DNA of 64,000 nt from the NCBI RefSeq assembly GCF_004519295.1, contig NZ_SOZH01000013.1, positions 38,823 through 102,822 of the forward strand, read 5' to 3'. Shown here in pieces: positions 32,541-41,358 of the stretch (the stretch's first letter is position 1; each line of letters opens with the position of its first letter). This DNA comes from Cellulosimicrobium funkei (GTDB lineage: Bacteria; Actinomycetota; Actinomycetes; Actinomycetales; Cellulomonadaceae). Made by a program: the position numbers and the translations under genes. The notes beneath the pieces are model-generated. The model did no database searches. It worked only from the letters and a program-made list of their open reading frames with translations, and was not told the DNA's origin.

Positions 32541-34291
32541 CGATCGACCTCGCGGCGCGCACGACCGCGCTGGAGACCGCCGTGCGCGCGGGGGAGGGGC
32601 GCGTCGACGCCGACCTGCTCGCCGACGCGCGGACCGTCGTCGCCCGCGCGCGAGAGCGGGCCGGGCTCTCGGCCGACCACACCGTCGTCGCGCTCGCGGG
32701 CGCGACCGGCTCCGGCAAGTCGTCGGTGTTCAACGCGCTCGCGGGCACCGAGCTCGCGACGGTCGGGGTGCAGCGGCCCACGACGTCCCACCCGCTCGCC
32801 GCGGTGTGGGGCGCGTCGGGACCGGCCGCCGGCCCGGCGGGACCGGCCGCCCTCCTCGACTGGCTCGAGGTGCGGCGACGGCACGAGATGGGCACCCCGC
32901 TCACGTCCGGCGACCCGGGCGACGCGCGCGCGGGCGGGGGCCTGCGCGCGCTCCTGCGCGGTCGCCGCGCGGGCGAGCTGACGAGCGGCCTCGTGCTGCT
33001 CGACCTGCCCGACCACGACTCGGTCGTCGTCGAGCACCGCGTGCGCGCGGAACGCCTCGTCGAGCGTGCCGACCTGCTCGTGTGGGTCGTCGACCCGCAG
33101 AAGTACGCGGACGCCGCGCTGCACGAGCGCTACCTGCGCCCGCTCGCGGGGCACGGGTCGGTCGTCGTCCTCGTGCTCAACCAGGTGGACCGGCTCACGC
33201 CCGCCGACGCCGACGCGTGCCTCGCCGACCTGCGCCGGCTCGCGGCCGAGGACGGGCTCGCCGACGCGCGCGTGCTCGGTGTCTCGGCCCGCACCGGCCA
33301 GGGCCTGGACGAGCTGCGGGGGCTGCTCGCGGACGCCGCGGCCCGGCGGCGCGCGTCGAACGACCGGCTCGCGGCCGACGTGCGCGCGGTCGCGCGCCGC
33401 GTCGCCGCGGCGTGCGGGGAGCCCGTCCCGGAGCGCGCGGCGCGCCGCGCACGCGACGGTCTCGTCGACGCCCTGGAGGCCGCGGCGGGCGTCCCGACGG
33501 TCGTCGCCGCCGTGCGCGGCTCGGCCGTGCGGGACGCGCGCGCCGCGACGGGCTGGCCCGTGACGCGCTGGGTCGGCCGGTTCCGGCCCGACCCGCTGCG
33601 CCGCATCGGGCTGCGCACCGGCCCTGCGCCGGGCTCGGCGCGCGCGCGGGCGGCGAAGGAGCTGGGCACGGCCGAGACCGCGAGCCGGCCCGAGCTCGCA
33701 CGGACCTCGCTCCCGGCGGTCGGCGCCGCGCTGCGGGCCGGCGCCCAGACGGCGGTGCGCGACTACGCGGCCGAGGCCACCGCGGGCGTGCCGGACGACT
33801 GGGCGCTCGCCGTGCGCCGTCGGGCGTCCGAGGGTGCGGCCGACCTCGCCGACGCGCTCGACCAGGCCGTCGCGGGGACGGAGCTCGAGGCGGCCCGCCG
33901 TCCGGTGTGGTGGCGCGTCGTCGGCGCGTTCCAGTGGCTCGTGCTCGCGGCGCTCGTCGTGGGCCTGCTGTGGCTCGCCGCGCTGTGGGGGTTCACCTAC
34001 CTGCGCCTGCCCGAGCCGCCGACGCCGGTCCTCACGCTCGGCGGCCCGGGCGCCCCGGAGCTGCCGTGGCCGACGCTCCTCGCGCTCGGCGGGATCGTCG
34101 TGGGCGTGCTCGTCGCGCTCGTGTCCCGCGTCGCGGCCGCGGTGGGCGGACGACGGCGGGCGGCGCGCGCCCGACGGCGGCTGCGCGACGCCGTCGGCCA
34201 GGTGGCCGACCGGCTCGTGCGGCTCCCCGTGGGCGAGGAGCTCTCCGCGCTCGCGAGCTGCCGCGCCGCGGCCCTCGTCGCCGCGTCCTGA
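32537..34291 (+). CDS. YfjP-like membrane GTPase, second of pair 2
   Basis: 584 residues. The P-loop is AGATGSGKSS (about 54-63), with QRPTTSHPL, LLDLPDHDS, WVVDPQKYAD and the G4 motif NQVDRL. Two membrane helices lie at about 460-485 (WLVLAALVVGLLWLAALW) and 510-530 (LLALGGIVVGVLVALVS), followed by a basic segment. The sequence and layout match the protein at 24949-26535, so the two pairs derive from one duplication. The start ATG overlaps its partner's stop. It is likely a membrane-associated GTPase of unknown role. Confidence 0.82.
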   Translation: MTIDLAARTTALETAVRAGEGRVDADLLADARTVVARARERAGLSADHTVVALAGATGSGKSSVFNALAGTELATVGVQRPTTSHPLAAVWGASGPAAGPAGPAALLDWLEVRRRHEMGTPLTSGDPGDARAGGGLRALLRGRRAGELTSGLVLLDLPDHDSVVVEHRVRAERLVERADLLVWVVDPQKYADAALHERYLRPLAGHGSVVVLVLNQVDRLTPADADACLADLRRLAAEDGLADARVLGVSARTGQGLDELRGLLADAAARRRASNDRLAADVRAVARRVAAACGEPVPERAARRARDGLVDALEAAAGVPTVVAAVRGSAVRDARAATGWPVTRWVGRFRPDPLRRIGLRTGPAPGSARARAAKELGTAETASRPELARTSLPAVGAALRAGAQTAVRDYAAEATAGVPDDWALAVRRRASEGAADLADALDQAVAGTELEAARRPVWWRVVGAFQWLVLAALVVGLLWLAALWGFTYLRLPEPPTPVLTLGGPGAPELPWPTLLALGGIVVGVLVALVSRVAAAVGGRRRAARARRRLRDAVGQVADRLVRLPVGEELSALASCRAAALVAAS

Positions 34292-34424
34292 CCGTCCGAC
34301 CTCCAGGCTCGGCGCGGAGGAGCCTCGTGGTCGGCGGGCCGGTGGAGAATGGACCCGGTCCGGTGACCGGGGCACCTGTCCCGCCGGTCGCGCCGGGCCG
34401 CACCGTCGAGCGAGAGGACCCTCC

Positions 34425-34922
34425 ATGACCCGTCTGCACGTCCCCGTCTCCCTGCGGTGGTCGGACCTCGACGCGTACGCGCACGTCAACAACGTCGAGA
34501 TGTTCCGCCTGCTGGAGGACGCCCGCATCACCGCGTTCTGGACCCACCCGGACGCGGGCGAGGACGCCTGGCCGACGGCCGTCCTGGAGACCGGGCCGCA
34601 CGCGACGAGCCACACGCTCGTCGCGCGCCAGGAGATCGAGTACCTGCGCCCGCTCGGCTTCACGCGCACGCCCGTCCGCGTCGAGCTGTGGATCGGGCAC
34701 CTCGGCGGGGCCAGCCTCGAGGTCTGCTACGAGGTGCACGACGGCGCCGCGCGCTTCGAGCGCACCGGCCCCACCTCGGGCGGCGCCTCGTACGCGAAGG
34801 CCGCGACGACGATCGTCGTGGTCGACGCCGCGACGGGCTCGCCCCGGCGCATCACCGAGGCCGAGCGCGCCGCGTGGGAGCCGTTCGTCGAGGAGCCCCT
34901 GACGTTCCGCCGGCGCCGCTGA
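34425..34922 (+). CDS. acyl-CoA thioesterase, hotdog fold
   Basis: 165 residues with the 4-hydroxybenzoyl-CoA-thioesterase signature WSDLDAYAHVNNVEMFRLLED, containing the catalytic Asp of this family, and a following RQEIEYLRPLGF strand. It hydrolyses an acyl-CoA; the substrate is unknown. The ATG is preceded by GAGAGGACC. A related thioesterase sits near ettA/ssb in mycobacteria too (Rv2475c-like), so the position is conserved. A hairpin terminator at 34929-34954 separates it from the convergent gene. Confidence 0.88.
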   Translation: MTRLHVPVSLRWSDLDAYAHVNNVEMFRLLEDARITAFWTHPDAGEDAWPTAVLETGPHATSHTLVARQEIEYLRPLGFTRTPVRVELWIGHLGGASLEVCYEVHDGAARFERTGPTSGGASYAKAATTIVVVDAATGSPRRITEAERAAWEPFVEEPLTFRRRR

Positions 34923-34928
34923 GCCCTC

Positions 34929-34954
34929 GGAGCGGCGGCGTGCGTCGCCGCTCC
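34929..34954. terminator. bidirectional hairpin terminator
   Basis: GGAGCGGCG and CGCCGCTCC form a 9-bp stem with an 8-nt loop in the 34-nt gap between two convergent stop codons. It can serve both genes. Confidence 0.7.
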
Positions 34955-34956
34955 GG

Positions 34957-36537
34957 TCAGCCCGGCTCTCGGTCGTCGCGCGGCCGGTCCACGGAGGGAC
35001 GACCGCTGCGGGCGGCGCGCTCGGCGGCCTCGGCGACGTTGCGCTGCATCCCGCCGAACACCACGCCGTGGAACGGCTTGACGGCCCACCAGTAGAGCTG
35101 GCCCGCGAGCCCGTGCGGGTGGAACAGCGCGCGCTGCGCGAAGTACGTGCGGCCCGGCCCGCTGGCGTCCTGCGGCGAGGGACCCGGCGCGTCGGGGTCG
35201 GTCGCGTCGGGAAGCTCGGCCGCCGCCTCGTCGACGCGCAGCTCGAGCCACGCGAGGCCCGGGAGCCGCATCTCGGCGCGCAGCAGGAGCCGACGCCCGG
35301 GCTCGATCGCCTCGACGCGCCACCAGTCGAGCTCGTCGTCGACGCGGAGGTAGCGCTCGTCGCGCCGGCCGCGGCGCAGGCCCGGCCCGCCGACGACCCG
35401 GTCCATGAGGCCGCGCACGCGCCACGCGAGCGACCACGAGTACCAGCCGCCCTGCCCGCCGATCTCCTCGATCACGCGCCAGAGCACCTCGCGCGGTGCG
35501 TCCACGACGGTGCGGCGCTCGTCCACGTAGAGCGAGCCGCCCGCCCAGTCGGGGTCGCTCGGCAGCGGGTCCGACGGCGCCCCGGGCACCGACGCGGACG
35601 ACCAGCGCGTCGTGACCTCGCCGTCGTGGATGCGCTCCAGCGCGAGCTCGACGGCCCGGTCGAACCCGATGAGCCCCTCGGGCGGGTCGGGCACGTACTG
35701 CGCGATGTCGTGCTCGTGGCACACGACCTCGTGCTGGAGCGACTCGACGAGGGGTCGGGCGATGCCGCTCGGCACGGGCGTGACGAGCCCGACCCAGTGC
35801 GACGACAGCCGGGGCGTGAGCACCGGCACGCTGACGATGCGCCGCCGGGGGAGGTTCGCCACGCGCGCGTACCGCTGCATCATGTCGCGGTAGGTGAGCA
35901 CGTCGGGGCCGCCGATGTCGAAGCCGCGCGACACGTCGTCGGGCATCGAGGCCGAGCCGACGAGGTAGCGCAGCACGTCGCGGACCGCGATCGGCTGGAT
36001 GCGGTTGTCGACCCACTTCGGGGTCGTCATGGCCGGGAGCCGCTCGGTGAGGTAGCGCATCATCTCGAACGACGCGGAGCCCGAGCCGAGGATCACCGCG
36101 GCGCGCAGGACGGTCGTCGGGACGCCCGACGCGAGCAGGATCTCCCCGACCTCCTTGCGCGACGCGAGGTGCGGCGACAGCTCGCCCTCCGGCACGTCGG
36201 GGAACAGCCCGCCGAGGTAGACGATGCGCCCCACGCCGGCCTCGCGCGCCGCGCGCGCGAACGTCAGCGCGGTGCGCCGGTCGCGGACCTCGAACGTGCG
36301 CCCGGTGCCGAGCGAGTGCACGAGGTAGTACGCCACGTCGGCGCCCTGGAGCGCCGCCCGGATCTGGTCCAGGTCGCTCGCGTCCGCCTCGACGAGCTCG
36401 ACGTCGTCCGCCCACTCGCGGCCCGCGAGCCGCTCGGGGTGCCGGGCGAGCGCACGGACCTCGAAGCCGGCACGGAGCAGCTCGGGCACGAGCCGCCCGC
36501 CGACGTACCCGGTGACCCCGGTGACCGCGGCCCTCAT
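34957..36537 (-). CDS. NAD(P)-binding protein fused to DUF2867-like domain
   Basis: 526 residues in two parts. The N-terminal ~300 residues form an atypical short-chain dehydrogenase/NmrA-like Rossmann domain with GVTGYVGGRL at the start, DLDQIRAALQGADVAYYLVH and IVYLGGLFP. The C-terminal ~180 residues (VDAPREVLWRVIEEIGGQGG, WYSWSLAWRVRG, LRRGRRDERYLRVDD) match the SRPBCC-like DUF2867 domain. Proteins of this architecture are common in actinobacteria, and their substrate is unknown. The ATG overlaps the topoisomerase stop by 4 bp (ATGA), so they are co-transcribed. Confidence 0.85.
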   Translation of the reverse strand: MRAAVTGVTGYVGGRLVPELLRAGFEVRALARHPERLAGREWADDVELVEADASDLDQIRAALQGADVAYYLVHSLGTGRTFEVRDRRTALTFARAAREAGVGRIVYLGGLFPDVPEGELSPHLASRKEVGEILLASGVPTTVLRAAVILGSGSASFEMMRYLTERLPAMTTPKWVDNRIQPIAVRDVLRYLVGSASMPDDVSRGFDIGGPDVLTYRDMMQRYARVANLPRRRIVSVPVLTPRLSSHWVGLVTPVPSGIARPLVESLQHEVVCHEHDIAQYVPDPPEGLIGFDRAVELALERIHDGEVTTRWSSASVPGAPSDPLPSDPDWAGGSLYVDERRTVVDAPREVLWRVIEEIGGQGGWYSWSLAWRVRGLMDRVVGGPGLRRGRRDERYLRVDDELDWWRVEAIEPGRRLLLRAEMRLPGLAWLELRVDEAAAELPDATDPDAPGPSPQDASGPGRTYFAQRALFHPHGLAGQLYWWAVKPFHGVVFGGMQRNVAEAAERAARSGRPSVDRPRDDREPG

Positions 36538-37520
36538 CCGAGGAGCTCCAGGACCTCGCGCTCGGCGCGCGCCTGCGAGCGCGTCGACCCGATGGTCTCG
36601 CCCCGCTCCCACAGGTCGAACAGCCGCGGGTCGATGTACGACGAGCGCGCCACGGCGGGCGTGTTCCCGAGCTCCTCCGCGACGTCCTTGACGATCCCCG
36701 TGACGACCCGGCGCCGGGCGCGCTCGGACGCGGGCGCCGTGCCGGCGTCGGCCAGGGCGCGCGCCGCGAGCACCGTCGCGTGCCACGTGCGGAAGTCCTT
36801 GGGCGTCGCGTCGTCGCCCAGGCGCTCCTTGATGCCGGCCTGGACGTCGGCGCTCGTGACGTCGTGCCACACCGCGCTGCCGGTCGCGTCCACGTCGCGC
36901 CAAGCGAGCAGCTCGACGCCGCCCCGGCGCCGCTTGAGCGTCGTCACGAGCTCGGCGACCACCGGGTCGTCGACGATCACGTCACGCACCTGGCCGGACT
37001 TCGCCGGGTAGTGGAAGTGCACGCTCCCGTCGCGGCGGACGCGCGCGTGCTCCTTGCGGATCGTGGCGAGGCCGTAGCTGTTGTTCTGCTTCGCGTAGAT
37101 CTCGCCGCCCGCCCGGAAGTACGCGAGGTCGAGCAGCCTGAACGCGAGCGCCAGCACCTTGTCGCGCGGCATGCCGGGGAGCTCGAGCTCGCGCGCGACC
37201 CGGCGCCGGGCGGCGGGCAGGCGACGGCCGACGTCGAGCACGTGGTCGTGCTTGCGGCGGGCCCGCCGCACCTGCCACTGCTCGTGGTAGAGGTACTGGC
37301 CGCGCCCGGCGACGTCCCGGCCGAACGCCTGGATGTGCCCGTTGGGGTACCGGCAGATCCAGACGTCGGACCACGCGGGCGGGACGGCGAGGCGCTCGCA
37401 CCGCGCGACCTCCTCCTCGTCGGCCAGGGGCAGGCCCTCGACGTCGAGGAACACCCACGCGTCGCCCTTCGGGCGGCGGGTGTACCCCGGCGAGGTCACG
37501 GTCACGCGGCGCAGTCGCAC
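36534..37520 (-). CDS. DNA topoisomerase IB (poxvirus type)
   Basis: 328 residues. The catalytic tyrosine is Y295 in VARSSYIDPRLFDLW. Other active-site elements are KDFRTWHATVLAA (Arg/His), IRKEHARVRRDGSVHFHYPAKSG and the N-terminal DNA-clamp domain with PPAWSDVWICRYPNGHIQAFG. It relaxes supercoils through a 3'-phosphotyrosine link and is the small bacterial form related to vaccinia topoisomerase. The start is the GTG at 37518-37520; an in-frame continuation upstream is not needed for the conserved part. It lies in a two-gene unit with the DUF2867 protein. Confidence 0.9.
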   Translation of the reverse strand: MRLRRVTVTSPGYTRRPKGDAWVFLDVEGLPLADEEEVARCERLAVPPAWSDVWICRYPNGHIQAFGRDVAGRGQYLYHEQWQVRRARRKHDHVLDVGRRLPAARRRVARELELPGMPRDKVLALAFRLLDLAYFRAGGEIYAKQNNSYGLATIRKEHARVRRDGSVHFHYPAKSGQVRDVIVDDPVVAELVTTLKRRRGGVELLAWRDVDATGSAVWHDVTSADVQAGIKERLGDDATPKDFRTWHATVLAARALADAGTAPASERARRRVVTGIVKDVAEELGNTPAVARSSYIDPRLFDLWERGETIGSTRSQARAEREVLELLG

Positions 37521-37556
37521 CAGGACAGTGTCGGGCCGACGCGCGTCCGTCGCCCG

Positions 37557-38513
37557 TCAGAGCGCGGGGAGGCGGACCATGCCCTCCTGGGCGATCGACG
37601 CGACGAGGGTGCCGTCCTGCGCGAACACCCGCGCGGCGCCGAGCCCGCGTCCGCCCTGGGCGCTCGGGGCGGACTGCACGTAGAGCAGCCACTCGTCCAC
37701 GCGCACGTCGCGGTGCCACCACATCGCGTGGTCGAGGCTCGCGATCGACATGTCGGGCGTGACCCAGCTCGTGCCCGCCTGGCGCAGGATCGGCTCGAGC
37801 ATGACCTGGTCGCACGCGTACGCCATGAGCGCACGGTGCAGCAGCTGGTCTTCGCCGACGTCGCCGCGCGCCCGCATCCACACCATCTGGTGGTCCTTGG
37901 GCTCGTGGTCCGGGTGCAGGTAGAGCGACCCGCCCACGTGCCGCAGCTCGAACGCCGAGTGGTGCGACCAGAACCGCGCGATGGGGTGGTCGATGCCGCC
38001 GAGCACGTCGAGCGCGGACGGCACCTCCTCGGGGGCCGGGGCGGCGGGCATCTCGGACGCGTGCTCGATGCCGCCCTGCTCCTCCTGGAACGAGGAGATC
38101 ATCGACAGGATCGGCTTGCCGTGCTGGATCGCGTGCGTCCGGCGGGCGCTGAAGGAGCGCCCGTCGCGCAGCCGCTCGACCGCGAAGTCGATGGGCACGT
38201 CGAGGCCGCCGGGTCGCAGGAAGTACCCGTGCAGGGAGTGGGGGAGCCGGCCCTCGGGGACCGTGCGGCCCGCGGCGAGGACCGCCTGCGCGAGCACCTG
38301 CCCGCCGTAGACGCGGCCCGTCGGCTGGTGCACGGAGACCCCGCGGAAGTGCTCCGGGTCGGCGGCCGACCCGTCGCCGTCGCCGACCCGCTCGAGGCGC
38401 AGCACGTCGAGGAGGTGGTGCAGCGGGTTCGGGACCTGCTCGCGCGGGGCGGCGTCCGACGTCGGGCCGGGGGAGGCCGAGGAGGTCGACGGCGGGGTGG
38501 GCTCGGGGGTCAC
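37557..38513 (-). CDS. tesB: acyl-CoA thioesterase II (TesB)
   Basis: 318 residues with the double-hotdog TesB layout: RVYGGQVLAQAVLAAGRTV, LPHSLHGYFLRPGG, FSARRTHAIQHGKPI and, in the second half, YACDQVMLEPI, SIASLDHAMWWHR and DEWLLYVQSAPSAQGGRGL. It cleaves medium- and long-chain acyl-CoA. About 35 N-terminal residues are Pro/Ser-rich and probably disordered. The GTG start has GAAGGAG 9 nt upstream. The haemoglobin gene ends only 34 nt upstream, so the two may share a transcript. Confidence 0.92.
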   Translation of the reverse strand: MTPEPTPPSTSSASPGPTSDAAPREQVPNPLHHLLDVLRLERVGDGDGSAADPEHFRGVSVHQPTGRVYGGQVLAQAVLAAGRTVPEGRLPHSLHGYFLRPGGLDVPIDFAVERLRDGRSFSARRTHAIQHGKPILSMISSFQEEQGGIEHASEMPAAPAPEEVPSALDVLGGIDHPIARFWSHHSAFELRHVGGSLYLHPDHEPKDHQMVWMRARGDVGEDQLLHRALMAYACDQVMLEPILRQAGTSWVTPDMSIASLDHAMWWHRDVRVDEWLLYVQSAPSAQGGRGLGAARVFAQDGTLVASIAQEGMVRLPAL

Positions 38514-38547
38514 GGGTGGGGGCTCCTTCGCTCGGGCGGCGGGTCGG

Positions 38548-39024
38548 TCAGTCCTCGAAGGTGTTGAGGAGGGAGTGCGCCGCGCGCTCCAGATAGTCCC
38601 ACAGCGTCGCCTCCTGGATCGGCGGCAGGTCCAGGGTGTCGACGGCGGCGCGCATGTGCGCGAGCCAGCGGTCGCGCGCGTCGGGGTTGACCTTGAAGGG
38701 CGCGTGCCGCATGCGCAGGCGCGGGTGGCCGCGCTGCTCGCTGTACGTCGTCGGGCCGCCCCAGTACTGCTCGAGGAACGCGGTGAGCCGCCAGCGCGCC
38801 GGGCCGAGGTCCTCCTCGGGGTACATGGGCCGCATGACCGGGTCGTCCGCGACGCCCTCGTAGAACGCGTCGACGAGACGCACGAACGTCTCGTGCCCGC
38901 CGACCTCGTCGTAGAACGTGCGGCTCGGGCGGACCGGCGCGGTCGCGCCCGCGGGGCCGGCCGGCGCGCCGTTCGACAGTCCGGCGACGGGCAGCGTCGG
39001 GCGGGGGGTGGGCTCGGTCGTCAC
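38548..39024 (-). CDS. glbO: group II truncated haemoglobin
   Basis: 158 residues. After a Pro/Ala-rich extension of about 33 residues the globin begins with SRTFYDEVGGHETFVRLVDAFY. The proximal histidine is in LRMRHAPFKV, the group-II hallmarks YWGGPTTYSEQRGHPRLR and DRWLAHM (Trp at G8) are present, and distal aromatic residues sit in PMYPEED. It binds oxygen or nitric oxide and is usually linked to oxidative or nitrosative protection. In mycobacteria glbO lies in the same neighbourhood as pepN, rpiB and clpP. The start is the GTG at 39022-39024. Confidence 0.93.
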   Translation of the reverse strand: MTTEPTPRPTLPVAGLSNGAPAGPAGATAPVRPSRTFYDEVGGHETFVRLVDAFYEGVADDPVMRPMYPEEDLGPARWRLTAFLEQYWGGPTTYSEQRGHPRLRMRHAPFKVNPDARDRWLAHMRAAVDTLDLPPIQEATLWDYLERAAHSLLNTFED

Positions 39025-39096
39025 CGGCCCATCATCGCACCGGCGGCGGCGCGCTCCAGAGCCCGGAGCCGCCGCCGGCGGCGGTCCGGGCGCACG

Positions 39097-40800
39097 TCAC
39101 AGCCCGAGCTCGGCGAGCACCGGCAGGTTCTCGCGCACGACGGCGCGCGCCTCGGCCGCGCTCTCCGCCTCGACCGCGAGGCGCGCGAGCCGTCGGCACT
39201 CGTCGACGTCGACCTCGCGCAGGAGCGCCGCGACGTCGGGGATCGCGCGCGCCGTCATGGACAGCGACGACACCCCGAGCCCGACGAGCACGACGGCGAG
39301 CACCGGCTGGGACGCCGCCTCGCCGCACACGCCCACGGGCCGGCCCTGCTGGGCCCCGCCCGCGCACGTCGCCTCGACGAGCCGGAGCACGGCGGGCTGC
39401 CACGGGTCGCTCAGCTCCGCGAGCGACCCGAGGAGCCGGTCCGCGGCCATCGTGTACTGCGTGAGGTCGTTGGTGCCGATCGACGCGAACGCCGCGCGCG
39501 CGAGGATCGGCCCGGAGAGCAGGGCGGCGCTCGGGACCTCGACCATGACGCCCGCCACGTCGAGGCCGTGCGCGCGGCAGCGCTCGACGAACCACTCGGT
39601 CTCCCCGACGGTCGAGACCATGGGCGCCATGACCCACACCTCGGCCTCCTCGGCCGCGGCGGCCTGCGCTATCGCGTCGAGCTGCTGCTCGAGCAGCTCC
39701 GGCCAGCGCGCGGCGGTGCGCAGCCCGCGCACGCCGAGCGCCGGGTTCTCCTCGTCGTCGACGGTGAGGAAGTGCAGCGGCTTGTCCGCGCCGGAGTCGA
39801 GGGTGCGGATCACGACCTTGCGCCCGCCGAACTCGCGGAAGACGGTGCGGTAGGCGGCGACCTGCTCCGCGACGGTCGGCGGCTGCTCGCGGTCGAGGAA
39901 GCAGAACTCGGAGCGGAACAGCCCGACGCCCTCCGCGCCGGACGCGGCCGCCGCCGCAGCGCCCGCCGGGTCGCCGACGTTCGCGAGGAGCTGCACGCGG
40001 TGCCCGTCCCGCGTGCGGCCCGTGCCGTCGAACGTGCGCACCCGCTGCGAGCGGGCCCGCGCCGCGGCCACCTGCTCGGGCGACGGGTGCACGACGACCG
40101 TCCCGGCCGCGCCGTCGACCAGCACGACGTCCTCCGGGGCGAGCGCCGCGCTCGCTCCCGTGGCCGCGACGACCGCGGGGATGCCCTTGGCGTTCGCGAC
40201 GATCGCGGTGTGCGACGTCGGCCCGGCGCCGTCGGTGACGATCGCCAGCACGCGCGCGGGGTCGAGCGCGGCCGTGGCCGACGGCGCGAGGTCGTACGCG
40301 ACGAGGACGAACGGCTCGGTGTGCTCGGGCACGCCGGGCGCGGGGCGGTCGGTGAGGGCCGCGACGAGCCGGTCGCGGACGTCCGCGACGTCGCGGGCGC
40401 GCTCGGCGAAGTACCCACCGAGCTCGGTGAACTGCCGCACGACCTCCTCCGCGGCCTCCCACACCGCGCGCTCGGGCACGAGGTGCTCGTCGAGCACGCG
40501 CCGCCGCGCGTCAGCCGCGAGCGTGGGGTCGGCCGCCATCGCCGCCGTCGCCTCGAGGACGTCGCGCGCGTCCCCGTCGGCGGCGTCGGCGGCGCGCTGG
40601 AGGTCGCCCGCGACCTGCTCCGCCGCGGCGTCGACGCGCCGCGCCTGCGCCTCGTGGTCCTCGCGCGGACCCATGCGCAGCCCGGGCGCCGGCTCGTCGA
40701 TGGCCTCCGGCATGAGCACCACCGGCCCGACGACCGTGCCGGGGCACACGCCGATGCCCGTGATGACCTGCCGTGCCTCGTCCTCGGTTCCGCCCGTCAC
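39097..40800 (-). CDS. ptsI: phosphoenolpyruvate-protein phosphotransferase (PTS enzyme I)
   Basis: 567 residues, the normal enzyme I length. It has an N-terminal swivelling domain with the phosphoryl-acceptor histidine at about 197 (DGAGPTSHTAIVA) and a C-terminal PEP-binding barrel with GVGLFRSEFCFLDREQPP, VIRTLDSGADKP, SIGTNDLTQYTMAADR and the catalytic cysteine in GVCGEAAS. It passes phosphate from PEP to HPr to start sugar uptake. The GTG at 40798-40800 follows GAGGAGCGAGGG. It is divergent from a stand-alone EIIB gene, and the 243 nt between them are the shared regulatory region. Confidence 0.95.
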   Translation of the reverse strand: MTGGTEDEARQVITGIGVCPGTVVGPVVLMPEAIDEPAPGLRMGPREDHEAQARRVDAAAEQVAGDLQRAADAADGDARDVLEATAAMAADPTLAADARRRVLDEHLVPERAVWEAAEEVVRQFTELGGYFAERARDVADVRDRLVAALTDRPAPGVPEHTEPFVLVAYDLAPSATAALDPARVLAIVTDGAGPTSHTAIVANAKGIPAVVAATGASAALAPEDVVLVDGAAGTVVVHPSPEQVAAARARSQRVRTFDGTGRTRDGHRVQLLANVGDPAGAAAAAASGAEGVGLFRSEFCFLDREQPPTVAEQVAAYRTVFREFGGRKVVIRTLDSGADKPLHFLTVDDEENPALGVRGLRTAARWPELLEQQLDAIAQAAAAEEAEVWVMAPMVSTVGETEWFVERCRAHGLDVAGVMVEVPSAALLSGPILARAAFASIGTNDLTQYTMAADRLLGSLAELSDPWQPAVLRLVEATCAGGAQQGRPVGVCGEAASQPVLAVVLVGLGVSSLSMTARAIPDVAALLREVDVDECRRLARLAVEAESAAEARAVVRENLPVLAELGL

Positions 40801-41043
40801 GACCCTCGCTCCTCGTCCGCCTCGGGCGTGCGACCCGGGTGCCCGGGCCGGTGCGCACGCGTGCCCGTCACGGTCCGACCGCCAGGCGCCGCGCACGTCC
40901 CTGTTGCGGGGGCGTTGCGGGGCCGCGTCGATCCGGTGACAACCTCGCCAGGAGACTAGGCTGTTCCCAGGTGCTCGGCACCCCGACACCCCGGATCCCC
41001 CGCGCGGATCCCCACCCGCGACTCGCCTCAGGAGACACTTTCG
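40801..41043. promoter_or_regulatory. ptsI / ptsB divergent promoter region
   Basis: A gene-free 243 nt between the divergent PTS genes. For the rightward gene GGTGAC at 40935 and TAGGCT at 40957 are 16 nt apart and could be its promoter. I see no clear operator. Confidence 0.4.
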
Positions 41044-41289
41044 ATGAGCACCCCCTCGGACCAGAAGGCACAGAACATCCTCGACGCCCTCGGGGGTCAG
41101 GGCAACGTGGTCGACCTCGAGCCGTGCATCACGCGCCTGCGCGTCGAGGTCACGGACCCGCAGCTCGTCGACGAGGCGCGCCTCAAGGCGACGGGCGCGT
41201 TCGGCGTCGTGCGCTCGGGCCGCGTCGTCCAGGTCATCGTCGGCCCGGAGGCCGACAACCTCGCCGCGGAGCTCGACGGCCTGCGCTGA
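41044..41289 (+). CDS. ptsB: stand-alone PTS glucose-family EIIB domain
   Basis: 81 residues forming only an EIIB domain of the glucose/N-acetylglucosamine family. The phosphorylatable cysteine is C28 in DLEPCITRLRVEV, followed by LKATGAFGVVRSGRVVQVIVG. No EIIA or EIIC is fused or adjacent, so it must work with a separately encoded permease. The divergent ptsI suggests co-regulation. The ATG has AGGAG about 12 nt upstream. Confidence 0.93.
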   Translation: MSTPSDQKAQNILDALGGQGNVVDLEPCITRLRVEVTDPQLVDEARLKATGAFGVVRSGRVVQVIVGPEADNLAAELDGLR

Positions 41290-41299
41290 GTCCCCACCG

Positions 41300-41351
41300 G
41301 GTCCCTCCGCGCGGAGGGACCGGCGCCGTCGTGGTCGTGCCCGACGGCGCC
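41300..41351. terminator. double hairpin terminator between ptsB and mscS
   Basis: A perfect 22-nt palindrome (11-bp arms, 41300-41321) is followed at once by an 11-bp stem with a 10-nt loop (CGGCGCCGTCG and its complement, 41321-41352). Both lie in the gap between convergent stops. Confidence 0.7.
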
Positions 41352-41358
41352 GCGCGGC

